Source of the DNA: Trichoderma breve | Taxonomy: Eukaryota; Ascomycota; Sordariomycetes; Hypocreales; Hypocreaceae | Assembly: GCF_028502605.1 (NCBI RefSeq) | Contig: NC_079232.1 | Coordinates: forward strand, 6,386,001-6,450,000 | Reading direction: 5' to 3' | DNA length: 64,000 nt | In this document: piece by piece, positions 1 to 10,827 of the stretch | How the letters are laid out: every line of letters begins with the position of its first letter | Position numbering within the stretch: position 1 is the stretch's first letter | The notes under the pieces: model-generated | What the model saw: the letters and a program-made list of their open reading frames with translations, nothing else | What the model was told of the DNA's origin: nothing | Databases searched by the model: none | Made by a program: the position numbers and the translations under genes

Positions 1-130
1 GATGAGCCTTGTTCGAGCGCTCATCTCTTGTCTTTCTTGTTTCCCCTCAGATGGAGCCTTGAAACGGTCGAAAGATGAGTATCGTTCAAGCTACGAGTCT
101 CCTCCTCTTTTCCCCGAGATGGAGCCTCAA
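1..130. repeat. Imperfect tandem duplication at left edge
   Basis: Two related units lie one after the other, starting near positions 1 and 74. Each opens with GATGAG, continues with a similar GTTC-A/G-AG segment, passes through a pyrimidine-rich stretch and ends in GATGGAGCCT. The period is about 73 bases and identity is only partial. The array may continue to the left of the window. I see no supported gene in 1-425. Confidence 0.45.
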
Positions 131-425
131 CTGCTAATATGGGTCATATCACGAAGCTTACTTCGCATATATCGAGTAGCGTTTCGGCATGATCGGTGTA
201 GTCATAGAATAGTATTAAATGAAATGTGCTTGCCTTGCGAAAAGACTGGTATATAGCAAAAAATCCCTCCCGAAAACGAATTTATATGCCCTGTTTCATT
301 CTACATCCCTGCCCATATCTGTATACTCATATCAACGTGAAAATTTTCGAATTAAGTGTAAAAAAATAGCGTCGGTCCAACTTTTGGTGGTGCGAAAGAA
401 GACGGAGGACAAAAGACAAAGGGAA

Positions 426-1828
426 TCAAAGCGTCTCCTCGGATCGGTTGGAGTGATGGCTCTCTGGGGCATTTGCCTTGACCTGGGCCCCCATGTTGGA
501 CACGAGTCCTGCCTCGTCGTGGCCCAGCTCGAGGGCGCTCTCGTCCACGTCCTTGTCCACTGCTGATCTGTCGACGTGGTATGATCGCGTCAGCATGATT
601 TCGCCGCGGCCGGTGACGCTGGAGTGGCCAGGGTTTTTGAAGTATGAAGAACCGCGTGTGCGTTGGACGTAGAGGGCGCTGACGGCCGGGAGACAGGCGC
701 ATATCAAGCCAATGCCTACTTCGGCGTTTCTGGTTTTGACAATCACGTTAGCTTGAGTCGTTCGATCCTCCAGCTGCATAGCAGAACGCAAGATGGCTCC
801 TTACCCTGACAGAATAACCTTGATAAACACCATAGTCATATTAGTAGAGTTGCGTTGGTCAACAATCATGGCCAATCTATAAATGCTAAACCCCGTAGCA
901 ACCCCTCCAGCACACAACAGTCCACTAACGCGAAGGCGCTTCCGTCGAGGCAGTTGGAGCGACCAGGTAAGGGGTGTCGGGAGCAGCAGGATGGCCAAAT
1001 CGCTGATGACGCTGATGATGGAGTCGGCCGTGACAATGGCGCTCTGGTTCATGCATTTGCTGGCGTCACCGGTCCAATACGCTGAAATCGGCCAACATAT
1101 GAAGATTTTAATGAAGAAGCCGGAGACGTAGTATGCGACAATCATGCCAATGAAGATGTAGATTCCGATCAGGGTTCGCCGGTGGACGGATCCAAAGACT
1201 CGAATGATGATGACGAGCAGGGCCAGCTTGACGGTCATGGCCATCGGGGCATAGAAGATGGTGGCGGCATAGCAAGACTTTGAACTGGACGTTAGCTTTC
1301 CACACAGGACGCTGAAGGATGTGATTGTTACCTGGAAGTATTTCTCAACCTCTTCCGTTGACACTTCCCATATGTTCAGGCCTCCACCGTGTGCACCGGC
1401 TGCACAGTTGTTAGTGGGACGGCTCACAAAAGCTGTAAAGGGGTAGAAAGACACCACACTTACCAAAGCATGCAGTGATACAGTATCCTAACATAAGCAC
1501 CTAATGCACTTGTCAGTCTTGGATCACATCTTTAATTCTGCCGTCAAAAGTGTCATACATAAGCCGAGTAGGTTGCATCTATTTTGCTTTCAAGTCAGTT
1601 TCTATCAGCCCGCTCGTTGCTTGAGAAACCACTTGACTCACAGTCGTCTGGTGTAAAGCTGCCTCCCAGCACTCTGGTTTTCGCATAGAATCGTATGGCA
1701 ACAAAGATGGAGACAAAGAAGATTGTCAACCCTTGTGTGACATAGTTGACAGTCCTCAAGACATCTTGCGGGTGAGCAAGGTCAGGAATAACGCCTTCAG
1801 GAGGCGGAGCTGCACCGGGATAGCTCAT
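426..1828 (-). CDS. SAT4/rhodopsin-domain integral membrane protein
   Basis: This is a fungal seven-helix membrane protein of the SAT4 (rhodopsin-domain) family. Members sit in the plasma membrane and most have no known ligand. The model is complement(join(426..729,805..1277,1332..1399,1464..1500,1559..1578,1642..1828)), 362 aa, with frame kept across five introns. The start is the ATG of MSYPGAAPPPEG; an in-frame ATG further upstream is less likely. Hydrophobic segments include VNYVTQGLTIFFVSIFVAI, the APMAMTVKLALLVIIIR helix, IGIYIFIGMIVAYYVSGF, and IISVISDLAILLLP. The loop CFAGAHGGGLN, the KYFQ..CYAATIFY join and the VGIGLICACLP segment in the last exon follow the usual family layout. There is no N-terminal CFEM domain, so it is not a classical Pth11 receptor. 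Exon 2 is only 20 nt. The C-terminal ~60 residues are polar and presumably cytosolic. Confidence 0.85.
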
Positions 1829-2082
1829 GACAGGCAAAACTTCATGATTCTGTAAGGTAAGGAATAAGGTTGAGAGATGCCGAACGTCAAAGGAACGGCT
1901 ACTGGAAGTGAAAGTTGACAGCAACTTGTGAAAGGGGGGAACATTCACAAGATAAAGGGCTAATGCAGGTGTAATAGGATCTGCTTGGACCCGAAAAGTC
2001 TCAAAGAGAAGGATGGGAAAGGAAGGGATTAAGAAAAAGATAGATTAAAAAATAGATGCCCCTGGCCACACTCGGCTACCAA

Positions 2083-2580
2083 TCACATCATACCATCCGT
2101 CACTTTACCGATGTGGTCAGCCTCAGAAACTGCCATATTATCTTGTAGTATCGGTGGTATTGGACCCTCTTGAAAGCCCTGATCGTGCTCGTTCAGAGCT
2201 GCAGCGTCAGTCCAACCTGCCAAAGTGGACCGGGTCCAGGGATCCGAGCCGTTGTGGATCCGGATGCCAACGGAAGATGAATTGGGATAGCCACGGCACC
2301 GCTGAAGAAACCAAGCAGGGGTCATGACGGTGAGATGGTGGCCCCCGTGCGAATCGGAAACCGAATCTAGCCTGCCGGGGGGGCGAAACACGACAAGCCA
2401 ACTGCATATCCAGTCAAGCCAGTACGCTGAGCGAACCAACAACACGATGCTAGTCATGGCACGCACCTCCATTACACATAGCATCAACCCCAATGTCAGA
2501 ACCAAGGGACTTTGATACATGTGACTTGGACTAGGGGCGAGCATGAACGAGCTAAGAGCTGCACCGCCAAACGCCATCAT
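2083..2580 (-). CDS. Doubtful small membrane-like ORF
   Basis: This is an uninterrupted 165-codon ORF with a real ATG (two in a row). The first ~70 residues include two moderately hydrophobic stretches, SPLVLTLGLMLCVMEV and YWLDWICSWLVVF. The rest is polar. I recognise no family. It lies between the membrane-protein gene and the divergent old yellow enzyme gene. It could be a real hypothetical gene, one exon of a larger gene, a relic, or chance. Codon use and length do not decide this. Confidence 0.3.
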   Translation of the reverse strand: MMAFGGAALSSFMLAPSPSHMYQSPLVLTLGLMLCVMEVRAMTSIVLLVRSAYWLDWICSWLVVFRPPGRLDSVSDSHGGHHLTVMTPAWFLQRCRGYPNSSSVGIRIHNGSDPWTRSTLAGWTDAAALNEHDQGFQEGPIPPILQDNMAVSEADHIGKVTDGMM

Positions 2581-3119
2581 GGGAGACCGACATGGTTTAA
2601 AACAACCGTCATGAAGATCGTTTGCTCATTTAGAAAAGATCGTGTGCCTTCGGCAAAAGAACTCTCTGACCCACGATGTTACCGCAGTGGAGTCATTGCG
2701 ATGCATCTGGATGGAGTTGAGTGGAGTGCCCTGCAACAAATTTCTCTCGGATCCATGTCGAGGCGTGGCCATGCGCTCTCGATAGTATTCAGCCGACGGT
2801 TTCTGTCAGGGGAGGCCGATTGATGTAATCAAGTTTCCTTTCCGCGCATGATACCGCATGTACGTACATGCATAGTTCAATGGACGAGCGTGTTAGGGTT
2901 GCAGCAGATACCAGGGTCGCATTTCTCTTCTTTTGGAAATGAGCGCCCTCCCTTCTTCTCTCCTCTGGAAACTTAGTTTCCCGAGTCATCACTCTGCTAA
3001 CGGATAGCTTTTCCAGCTCACGTTTTGGCTGAGTAGCACAGTACATCTGTCTTCCTGCTTGGCTCTGGAAGTATATTGCAAGAAAGAGAGAAGAAACAAG
3101 ACGTATATCACAGGACAAG
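2581..3119. promoter_or_regulatory. Intergenic region upstream of the old yellow enzyme
   Basis: This 540-base non-coding stretch contains the promoter and 5' leader of the old yellow enzyme gene. I see no clear TATA box or repeated operator in it. Confidence 0.4.
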
Positions 3120-4411
3120 ATGGGCTCCCAAGTCAACGTCGGAAAGGACTCAAAGCTGTTTGAGCCGCTTACAATTGCCAATGGCAAAATCACTCTCAAG
3201 CATCGAGTCGTGCTCGCTCCCTTGACGCGCAACCGTGGCACGCCGCACCGTGAGAACTCGACTGCTGAGAATCCCAATCGCATTTGGATTCCCAACGATG
3301 TCATTGCAGAGTACTATGCGCAGCGAGCAACAGAGGGCGGCCTGCTCATCAGCGAGGGCATTCCGCCTTCACTAGAAGTATGTCACCGTCCCAGTCACCG
3401 TAGAATAAAGACGCGGGGAATTGACCTCGAGTCGTTTAGGGAAATGCTATGCCCGGTGTCCCAGGGATCTTCCTAGAAGAGCAAGCCCAAGGATGGAAGA
3501 AGGTTGTTGACGCAGTCCATACCAAAGGTGCCTACATCTATGCGCAGCTCTGGCACTCTGGACGCGCCAACATCCCGCAGCTTACCGGAACGCCCATCGT
3601 GGCCCCGTCCAGCATCCCCTGGGATGATCCCAACGAATGCTTCATGTATCCCGCACCCCACTCAACGACGCCTGTCAGGTATAGCGAGCAGCTACCCCTC
3701 GAGCTGACGGTCGAGCACATCCATAAAACCATCCGTGATTACTGCGCCGCCGCAAAGACGGCCATGGAGCTTGGGTTTGATGGTGTAGAGCTTCACGGAG
3801 GTAATGGTTATCTGCCAGAGCAGTTCCTAAGCTCCAATATCAACAAGAGAACAGACGAGTACGGCGGCTCGCCGGAGAAGCGCTGCAAGTTCGTCTTTGA
3901 TCTGATGGCCGAGCTGGCCAAGACGGTGGGAGAAGATAACCTGGCCATCCGCCTGACTCCCTTTGGTCTCTTCAACCAGGCTCGCAGTGAGCAGCGTCTG
4001 GAGACTTGGGGCCACCTGTGCCGCGAGCTGAAGAAGCGTCACCCCAATCTGTCGTACGTGAGCTTCATTGAGCCGCGATACGAGCAAATCTTTTCCGAGA
4101 CGGAGAAACAACAGTTCCTTGACTCATGGGGGCTTCCCGACGTCGACCTCTCCATGTTCCGCAAGATCTGGGGAGACACGCCGTTTTTCTCTGCCGGCGG
4201 CTTCGACCAGTTCAACTCGTGGGGGGTCTTGGAAAGCGGCAGATACGATGCCCTGCTGTACGGCAGATTCTTCATCAGCAATCCGGATCTGGTAGAGAGA
4301 CTGCGCAATGGCTGGCCTCTTGCTCCGTACGATAGATCTCGCTTCTACGGTCCGTTTGAAGACCCGACCATCGGCTTTACCGATTACCCGGCGTATGATG
4401 AGAAGATTTGA
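3120..4411 (+). CDS. Old yellow enzyme, NADH:flavin oxidoreductase
   Basis: This is an FMN-dependent ene-reductase of the old yellow enzyme family: a TIM barrel that uses NAD(P)H to reduce activated C=C bonds, usually in the cytosol. The model is join(3120..3377,3440..4411), 409 aa, with one 62-nt intron. Splicing restores the conserved segment E-GNAMPGVPGIFLEEQ. Visible family features are LTRNRGTP near the N terminus, AQLWHSGR, and the active-site stretch HGGNGYLPEQF followed by RTDEYGGS, with the H..N pair that binds the substrate carbonyl and the GY tyrosine that donates a proton. FFSAGGF and LLYGRFFISNPDL near the C terminus form the phosphate-binding part of the barrel. Length is normal for the family. 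Nothing in the neighbourhood points to a specific substrate; both detoxification and secondary-metabolism roles are known for relatives. Confidence 0.92.
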
Positions 4412-6935
4412 TTGCACGTAATGTTAAGAGGCTGCATGGAGCTGTTGGTACATGTAAATTGAGCACATGACACACGTTTGATGGTGTAGTAATGGATGTA
4501 TACCATGGAGATGTTGCTTCATCTAGGGTTAGCTGTTAGCGTTGTCTATGAGCAATTTCAAGTCGCAACGACGGTAATACTGTACCTGGAAATTCGTAAA
4601 GATACCACTGACCGGGTTTCCAGTCTTTACGCAACTGCCGCGGCCAGAGTCAGCTGAATATATTGCGAGTCAGTTCAGCGGAGCAGCCACATGTTTTTCC
4701 GTTTTCCCCTGCTGAGGCAATGAGGGTAGGGTTTCACGATAGCCAGTAGAAAACGGCGGTGGATCGCCCGTCAATCTGTGCCCATAGCATATCCATATCG
4801 AGGCCATTGCCGAGGTCCAAGATTGGCTGAATTTGCGAGCGGCTGAAGACTGTGAAGAAGTGATCTGCAGGCAGCCCGCTCGTATTGAAATTAAAGCGCG
4901 GACTCGGACGGAGTCATCGGGATCTAAAGGCGGTTGTCAGGTCCACATCGAGGCAATGGACGACAGGGATCTACCTTGAATAGCAGGGCTCGAGCCATGC
5001 TTGCGCAGCTAGAGGTATCCATAGAGGATCGCCCAGCCGACGTTTGACAAGGCCGCATAGGCCGATATAACGGTTCTCTCGGCCGCAGTAAGGGATCTCT
5101 TTTGGTGCTACGATTCAGCCTCAAGTTTGCCGAATGCAGTGCGAGTATGTATCCGTATGCATATGCTCAATGCAGGCTCCAAACTTGATATCCATACCTG
5201 TACTCTGGATCGGCGATGTGTCTATCGAAAGTGATTGATGTATGCACAGACGCAATTCCCCACGATGGCCCCCAGACAGTCAGCTCGTTTAACGGCAGCA
5301 TGACGCTTGTACCATCAACTGAGACATGCTCAACGTCAGCTCGCAAGATGTCTCACGCCTCAGTCAAGCCACCAAAAAGGGGCGCTGTGAGACAGGGCGT
5401 CGAATATCAGGATAATACCGGGTAGCCGCCACGCTATCCGCCCTCGGCTCTTCGCCACATGTCAACGTGCCGAATCTGAGCTTGCCAAATGTCAGACACT
5501 CGAGTGAGTGAAAGACAAGCCAGCAAGGAATGATGTGTAACCATGTCATGGGCAAAAGAGGTCGGATTGAACCGGAGCCGGGGAAAGGCAAATGGAACAG
5601 AGCCGGAGGAGAACGGCGGCTACTCCGACCATCGATTGGAGTGTCGCACAGTCGTTCCACGCAGTATCAAGGCGCAGGCAAAAGAGTGACCTGATTTATT
5701 TCAACTTCAGGGCGCTTCGGATCCGCCAAGGGATCAAAATGTACTGTGTTGTGTCACCGAAGCGTTAGCCCAGGGGATCGGGAGTCGGGGGCGCGGATTG
5801 ATCGCGGGTGGCGGCGCGGATCGAGCGTTTAGACTCGCGGAAAAGGCTTGGCCGGCGAAAACTCACCGAGCATCCCAACATCCCTAAAGGCTATGCAGTG
5901 TTGCCTGTACTGGTTGCATGGGGTTGTATGGGGATGTCGAATGTTTGCTGATGGGGAGAGATAATGTCAAATGTTGGTTGGTCGGAATCTCCAAGTCATT
6001 GATCTCTTCGCGGCTGCACGTGAGGCTTCTCGCGTGGCTGCCTACAAGGTGCAAGTGCTAACCTACAGGTGCGCAGGTTTGCAAGAGTCGTATTGGATAA
6101 TACCAGGTACTGCCTCCTCCAGCCTCGGTTCGAATGTGATATACCATTTGAACAAAGAAATTTTGTTGTAGGCAGCAGCAGTAGTCCTTTGTGTTGGTGA
6201 ATACTCGTGATATTTCCATGCATCACGCAAAATGTCGATGTAGAATGTAGGTTACACAAGAACCTCATATCAAACCCGATATCGCTGATCCGCTGCCAAT
6301 CGTTTCCCCCAAATCCACGATGATCCTCCCCAAATCCTGTCATCCTTGCAACACCCATCAGGGTCCTTCAAAAAACCTTTAAAAAACTTCTTTACAGAGC
6401 TTTCTTCTTTGTGCAAAACCTTCAAAACTTCTTTTGTCGCTGGCTCCGCCACATGAAAAGCGTTTCTTTGACGTCAGGCGACTTCTGCCCTTCCCATCAG
6501 GCGCACCGCCGGACTCGCCCATTGGCCCGCGTGACGTCAGGAGGCCCCCAAACCTTGCAAACCCCCTGTAGCCTCTCTCAGCGCCTCCGGATCGCTGGAA
6601 ACCCGCTGCACCATCGCTGTAGGACCGGGAGCCGGGCGCGTCTATTGGAAGCTTGGAGGCCTGATGCGCTGCAAATCGGCCATCTTTCCCTGTAAGGCCC
6701 TTCTGACCTGCAGAAGTCAGCGGGGCTTATCATTGCCCTCCAACCTCAGACATCGGATGCATGTTGACGGCATCACCCTTCCGGCTTATACATAAGCAGC
6801 GCAATTCCCTTCCTTGATCCTGCTCTCGGTTTGAGAATGGTTTGTCTTTTGCTTCCTTGAGAACTTCCTTCACCCTGTAACCATTCGTCTATCCCCCCTT
6901 TCCCACGGATAGAGCTACAGCACAGCTTCATCACC
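4412..6935. other. Gene-free stretch, 2.5 kb
   Basis: I find no supportable gene here. Short ORFs exist on both strands but lack recognisable domains, and several rely on non-ATG starts. On the minus strand near 5041-5110 a short frame reads AERTVISAYAALSNVGWA before hitting a stop. It looks protein-like but I cannot extend it. The last few hundred bases hold the promoter and leader of the Arg/Ser-rich gene, including CTTATACATAAG near 6783. Confidence 0.4.
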
Positions 6936-8048
6936 ATGCCCAGCTACCCCTCGTCACGGCCGGAGCCCGTACAAGGCCTCAACCACTCATACTACAGCCC
7001 AGACGAGCCTCTCGACTCATACCAAGACCCTTCATCCTCTCGTCGCCGATCAGATAAGGGCCGCCGACCCCCGTCTCCCGCCTACTCACCCGACGACGAC
7101 CGCAAATCCCGGCGCAGCAGCCGTCGCAACCCGTCACCAGGCTATGGAGACGCAAATGCGAAGCCATCCGGCAGCCGTCGACATCCAAACCCGCCGCCCT
7201 TTTCTGCGCCCTCTCCTCCGCCTCAACGAGATCCTCGCTCATCCCGCCGTGACCGTGACCGTGACCGTGACCGCGACACTTATTCGCCGAGGGACTCACC
7301 GAGAGATTCGCAGCGAGATTCACAGCGAGATTCGCGCCACCGAGATGCTGACCGGCGCTCACGAGACTACCCCCCTCCCTCGTCAGATCCACGTGAGCGG
7401 CGTCACAGGTCCTCGCGCCGTGAGCCATCTCCAGAACCCCCACGGCGATCTCGATATGACTCTCCAGACCCAAAGAGTCGTTCTTCACGCGGATACCCAA
7501 CACCCTCGTCCGATGACCGAAACAGCAGGGACCCTCGTTCTTCTCGCCGGTCCCATGGAGGAGTAGAGTCATCACCACCCCAAAAGTCATCACGCTCTCG
7601 CGGCGATGACGACAGAAGAGATGACCGGGAGCGACGACATCGCTCACAGCCTCGCGACACGGATGCCGGTCACGGCTCAAGTCGCAGCCGAGACCTAGAT
7701 CGAACCCGGGGCGGGGACCGGGACCGGGACCGGGATCGAGGCCATGATCGCGGCGGCCATGATCGTGACCGTGCAGCACCCAGCAGCAACCGCTCCTCAC
7801 TCAAGCGCCGCAACACCATGCCCGCAGTGGCCAGCTCGGGTCTCAAACTTAAAGGCGGCACTTCCTGGTGGAAGAACCCAGTGGTTCAGGCCGGCGCTCG
7901 CACCGCCCTGGCTGCTGGTGCCCAGGCCATTATGCAGAACCGCAAAGAAGCCGGTCCTTGGCTGGGCGCAAAGGGAGCCAAGGTCGCTACGGCTGCTCTG
8001 ACGGCTGCCCTGGCTGATGGACTGGCTGGCGGCGGCAAGAAGCGTTGA
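6936..8048 (+). CDS. Arg/Ser/Asp-rich low-complexity protein, conserved C-terminus
   Basis: A single exon encodes 370 aa. Residues ~1-295 are almost entirely disordered and built from SRR, RDRDRD, SPRDS and PPPSSDPRERR-type repeats, similar to RS-domain proteins. At the DNA level there are runs of GACCGT/GACCGG hexamers near 7250-7280 and 7710-7740. The last ~70 residues change character: GGTSWWKNPVVQAGARTA is followed by a compact Ala/Gly-rich segment with AQAIMQNRKEAGPWLGAKG and a lysine-rich end. That tail resembles one found in several filamentous-fungal proteins of unknown function. The ATG at 6936 follows a long pyrimidine-rich leader. An RNA-binding or nuclear-speckle role would be a guess from composition only. 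Confidence 0.75.
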   Translation: MPSYPSSRPEPVQGLNHSYYSPDEPLDSYQDPSSSRRRSDKGRRPPSPAYSPDDDRKSRRSSRRNPSPGYGDANAKPSGSRRHPNPPPFSAPSPPPQRDPRSSRRDRDRDRDRDTYSPRDSPRDSQRDSQRDSRHRDADRRSRDYPPPSSDPRERRHRSSRREPSPEPPRRSRYDSPDPKSRSSRGYPTPSSDDRNSRDPRSSRRSHGGVESSPPQKSSRSRGDDDRRDDRERRHRSQPRDTDAGHGSSRSRDLDRTRGGDRDRDRDRGHDRGGHDRDRAAPSSNRSSLKRRNTMPAVASSGLKLKGGTSWWKNPVVQAGARTALAAGAQAIMQNRKEAGPWLGAKGAKVATAALTAALADGLAGGGKKR

Positions 8049-8605
8049 TGAATTATCTGTTTAGGGACGACTGCCGGCTTTTTTCTTTCTCTCTCTTTTT
8101 TGTTCGGTTATGCGTAACGATGATGACGGCGGCGGCTTGTTTTTTACCTGATGAAATCTGCAACTTGGCTTATCTCCTTTTTCTTTGCCCATTTAGACAA
8201 GGGATTGCTTGTATTCAACGGACGACTTTTCACCTCACGACGATACGAATTGACAGAAATTATGGCGTTAACGGAGCGCTGCTGCTACCACGAGTTTTGT
8301 TTAATGCTGCTTTTCTCCTTTGTACGATATCAAGATAGATGGCCTATTGTCATGAATGTCTACCTCTCTTCCTCACGATGACTTTGACGAATTCTCTCAT
8401 CATCCTTTAGCCAAGCCCACTTTCCACTTTCGGTATATATATAGAATGCAGGGTAGCTTATACCAATTATTCTTACCAAGTCTTTTCTCACTCGCATGTG
8501 AAAAACACACAATTCTCCCGCTTCCAACAGCATCGCGATTCTCTCTCGCCTCTCTTCGTCCTTGAGTCCCAACAATCACCCTCTCGCCCATCATCATCCA
8601 TCAAA
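8049..8605. other. 3' flank and spacer before tRNA-Leu
   Basis: Pyrimidine-rich non-coding sequence. Short ORFs in several frames have no recognisable content. It presumably contains the 3' UTR of the upstream gene. Confidence 0.4.
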
Positions 8606-8700
8606 GGCACTTTGGCCGAGCGGTCTAAGGCGCCGTGTTCAGGATTTCATCTTGCTTCGCGGTCTAGTAATAGGCGAGGGTTCGAATCCCTCAGGTGTCA
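8606..8700 (+). tRNA. tRNA-Leu (CAG), with intron
   Basis: The cloverleaf can be drawn by hand. The acceptor stem GGCACTT pairs with AGGTGTC with two G-U pairs, and the discriminator base is A at 8700. The D arm is GGCCGAGCGGTCTAAGGC. The anticodon stem CCGTG pairs with CGCGG around the loop TT-CAG-G, with anticodon CAG at 8640-8642. The T arm is GAGGG-TTCGAAT-CCCTC. A 13-nt intron lies at about 8644-8656, one base 3' of the anticodon, the usual eukaryotic position. A long variable arm fits leucine. It is followed directly by a T run (CATTTTTTG) that would terminate RNA polymerase III. Confidence 0.93.
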
Positions 8701-8919
8701 TTTTTTGCCTTTTTGCACTTCTGTTGCTTTTGGTCTCTGTGTATATGAATAACTTCAGAATTTTCTCCGATAGCATTATAATCGTATACAAGCGAAAGTC
8801 ACATCCAACAAAGATATCCCAGTTGTCACCATTATAATCATGTCCATACGCATACACATTGCAGATACCAGTCCCTTCAATAGTGATTCAAGTCTCAAGC
8901 TTTTCACAACTCAGCCCCC

Positions 8920-9435
8920 TTATGCCTGCGAGCCAATGTTCCAAGGCTTGCACTTGGACGCAATGCACATGCCGTTGCAGCAAGCTCCAACGTACTGACC
9001 GTCCGGACCGAAGCAAGAACCTATTCATCACTAGTTAGCATACAGATATTACAACCACCCGACTATCCTTCATCCACAAAGCTTACCATAAGTCTCAACA
9101 CAAGTTCCCTGGCAAGAAATGCTGGTGACTGCCTGCGGGGGATCAATCACGACCTGCTGTGTCACACCATCAGAGGCAATGGTGCTGCTCAAGTTCTTCG
9201 GACCGGGAGTCTCAATGACACAGGCCTGGAGAACGTTGAAGTCGGGGGCGTCAATGACAACGATTGGGAGGGTGCTGTATGTCAAGACGGGCTTGCCATC
9301 GGCCGGAACAGTGAGAGGGTAAGAATGGTCATCGCCCTCCGAACGGAGAGTGACGTGAGCAGTCTGCACACTGTCCTGGGCAAGAGACAAGCCGGCAAAG
9401 AGGCCAACGGCAACGAAAGAGGCGAAGAACTTCAT
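8920..9435 (-). CDS. Small secreted cysteine-rich protein (8 Cys)
   Basis: The model is complement(join(8920..9020,9087..9435)), 149 aa, with one 66-nt intron. The N terminus MKFFASFVAVGLFAGLSLAQ is a clear signal peptide, probably cleaved after SLA or LAQ. The mature part is a beta-rich-looking segment (TAHVTLRSEGDDHSYPLTV) followed by a cysteine-dense C-terminus. The eight cysteines occur as one in LQAC, one in ISC, one in GTC, one in GSCFGPDG, then GACCNGMCIASKC. The second exon carries five of them. The spacing does not match hydrophobins (no CC early and late) or a cerato-platanin. It is an effector-like or cell-wall-associated secreted protein of unknown function. The clean spliced frame and the signal peptide make it a confident gene. 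Confidence 0.85.
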
Positions 9436-10491
9436 GTTGAGTGATGAAAAGTTGTTGATATGATGATGATCGAGATGATAAAGTGTTTCGTTTCAAAGGA
9501 TTGATTGCTTGTTTTCTGCTGTCGTCTTCGGATCGTCTTCCAAACACTGGTGGCATCAGTCGTTTATATATTCTTGCTGCACCCTCCTCTTCCAGCCTAG
9601 TCCGGTAAGCAAACTGACGATCTTTCCGCATCTCACTCTGTGTCATTCAGGGTCTCGACGTCATTCGCCCCCTGATGCGAGGTCGAAATACGAGAAAAAA
9701 AAGAAGAAAAAGAAAGTAATCAAGAAGCGGTCAATGCAATGCGCCTCTGCTGCTCTTGTGATGTTGGGATCCATCTACAGCGCCTGATGAGTAAAACTTT
9801 GTGCTGCTTTCTATTTTATGCTTCCTTCATTCGTCGAACCGAAAACAAGGTTGACAACAAGTCTAATGCAGAGATATTCCCGACTCATCCTTCTGCCGAT
9901 GAGCCGAGCCGCATCTACGCCAGCACCAACAGAGTAGGCCATGATTCGTGCATTTACTTGTATCAGGTAGTATTTACTGACACGTCTGAACAGCCATTCC
10001 GAGTCTTGACATGACTAACAAATATGCTCGTTCCGATTCCATAAAGCTCGTGTATGCAGGAAGTTGGCGGGAATGCCACGCAGCGGAATCTGATTAGATA
10101 GATCTGCTCTTTGGCTTGCAAAACGGGGAGTTGCAGGGCCACCCCCGTGTGAGATTCTAGTAACCCCTGATTTGGCACTGCCGACGAGCCGGAACACGAG
10201 CAATGCGCCTCTTCATGTACATAATAACACTGGCCTGAGATCCGTGCTGCATATAAGTTGCGGCTGTCTGAGTTGTGCTCTGTCTTTGCAATGAGAGAGA
10301 GAAACTCCAAGCGGTCAAGCCCCATCGCCAAGACTTGGACACGGGCAACTCGTCAAGGGTCAGGCAATCTCGGGTATTTTCCCCCAAAAGGACATCAACT
10401 GCTTTATACAACATCAACCACAATCTCACAAAGAAATACCAATAATGTTCCCGTCAAAAAGAAATATCACAGAAACCTGCGAGAAAAAAAT
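9436..10491. other. Intergenic region with promoter of the secreted protein
   Basis: Non-coding, about 1 kb. The part nearest 9436 is the promoter of the secreted-protein gene, with an AT-rich GTTTATATATTC at about 9562-9573 in a TATA-like position. Purine-rich AAAAAAAAGAAGAAAAAGAAAG lies near 9695. No further gene seen. Confidence 0.4.
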
Positions 10492-10571
10492 TGACCGAGA
10501 CAGGGGTCGAACCTGCAACCTCCTGATTTACTTAATCGTAGTCAGACGCTCTGCCATTGAGCCACACGGCC
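10492..10571 (-). tRNA. tRNA-Arg (ACG), with short intron
   Basis: Read on the minus strand, the acceptor GGCCGTG pairs with CTCGGTC except for one T-T mismatch at pair 6-67. The D arm is GCTC...GAGC. The anticodon stem TCTGA pairs with TCAGG, anticodon ACG, and the T arm is GCAGG-TTCGACC-CCTGT with A as the last base. An 8-nt intron, TTAAGTAA, follows the base after the anticodon. A run of seven T downstream is a good polymerase III terminator. ACG (read as ICG after deamination) decodes CGU/CGC/CGA. Confidence 0.9.
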
Positions 10572-10827
10572 TATTTGATTGGCAATCGGGAAGCATATCT
10601 TAGACTATGACGGAATATTGGAGTTGAAAATTTCGCACAAACCCACCAACTTCTGAATGGCTCGGTAAATCAATGTTCCATCCCGGGTTGTCGGTTTCAA
10701 CTCTTCCAGTTGTAAGAACATATCACATTCTCCACTGATTATTCCACCAATAAGGGGCAAAAGGAATTGATTTGCTTTGTTCACAAGCACAATGTTGTCT
10801 TTGCATCTATCCTGTAATATGAAACAT

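Noticed and set aside
6979..7800. 273-codon ORF on the minus strand
   Set aside because: It is the shadow of the Arg/Ser/Asp-rich gene; the repeats keep the opposite strand open. The product is Gly/His/Arg repeat without a domain.
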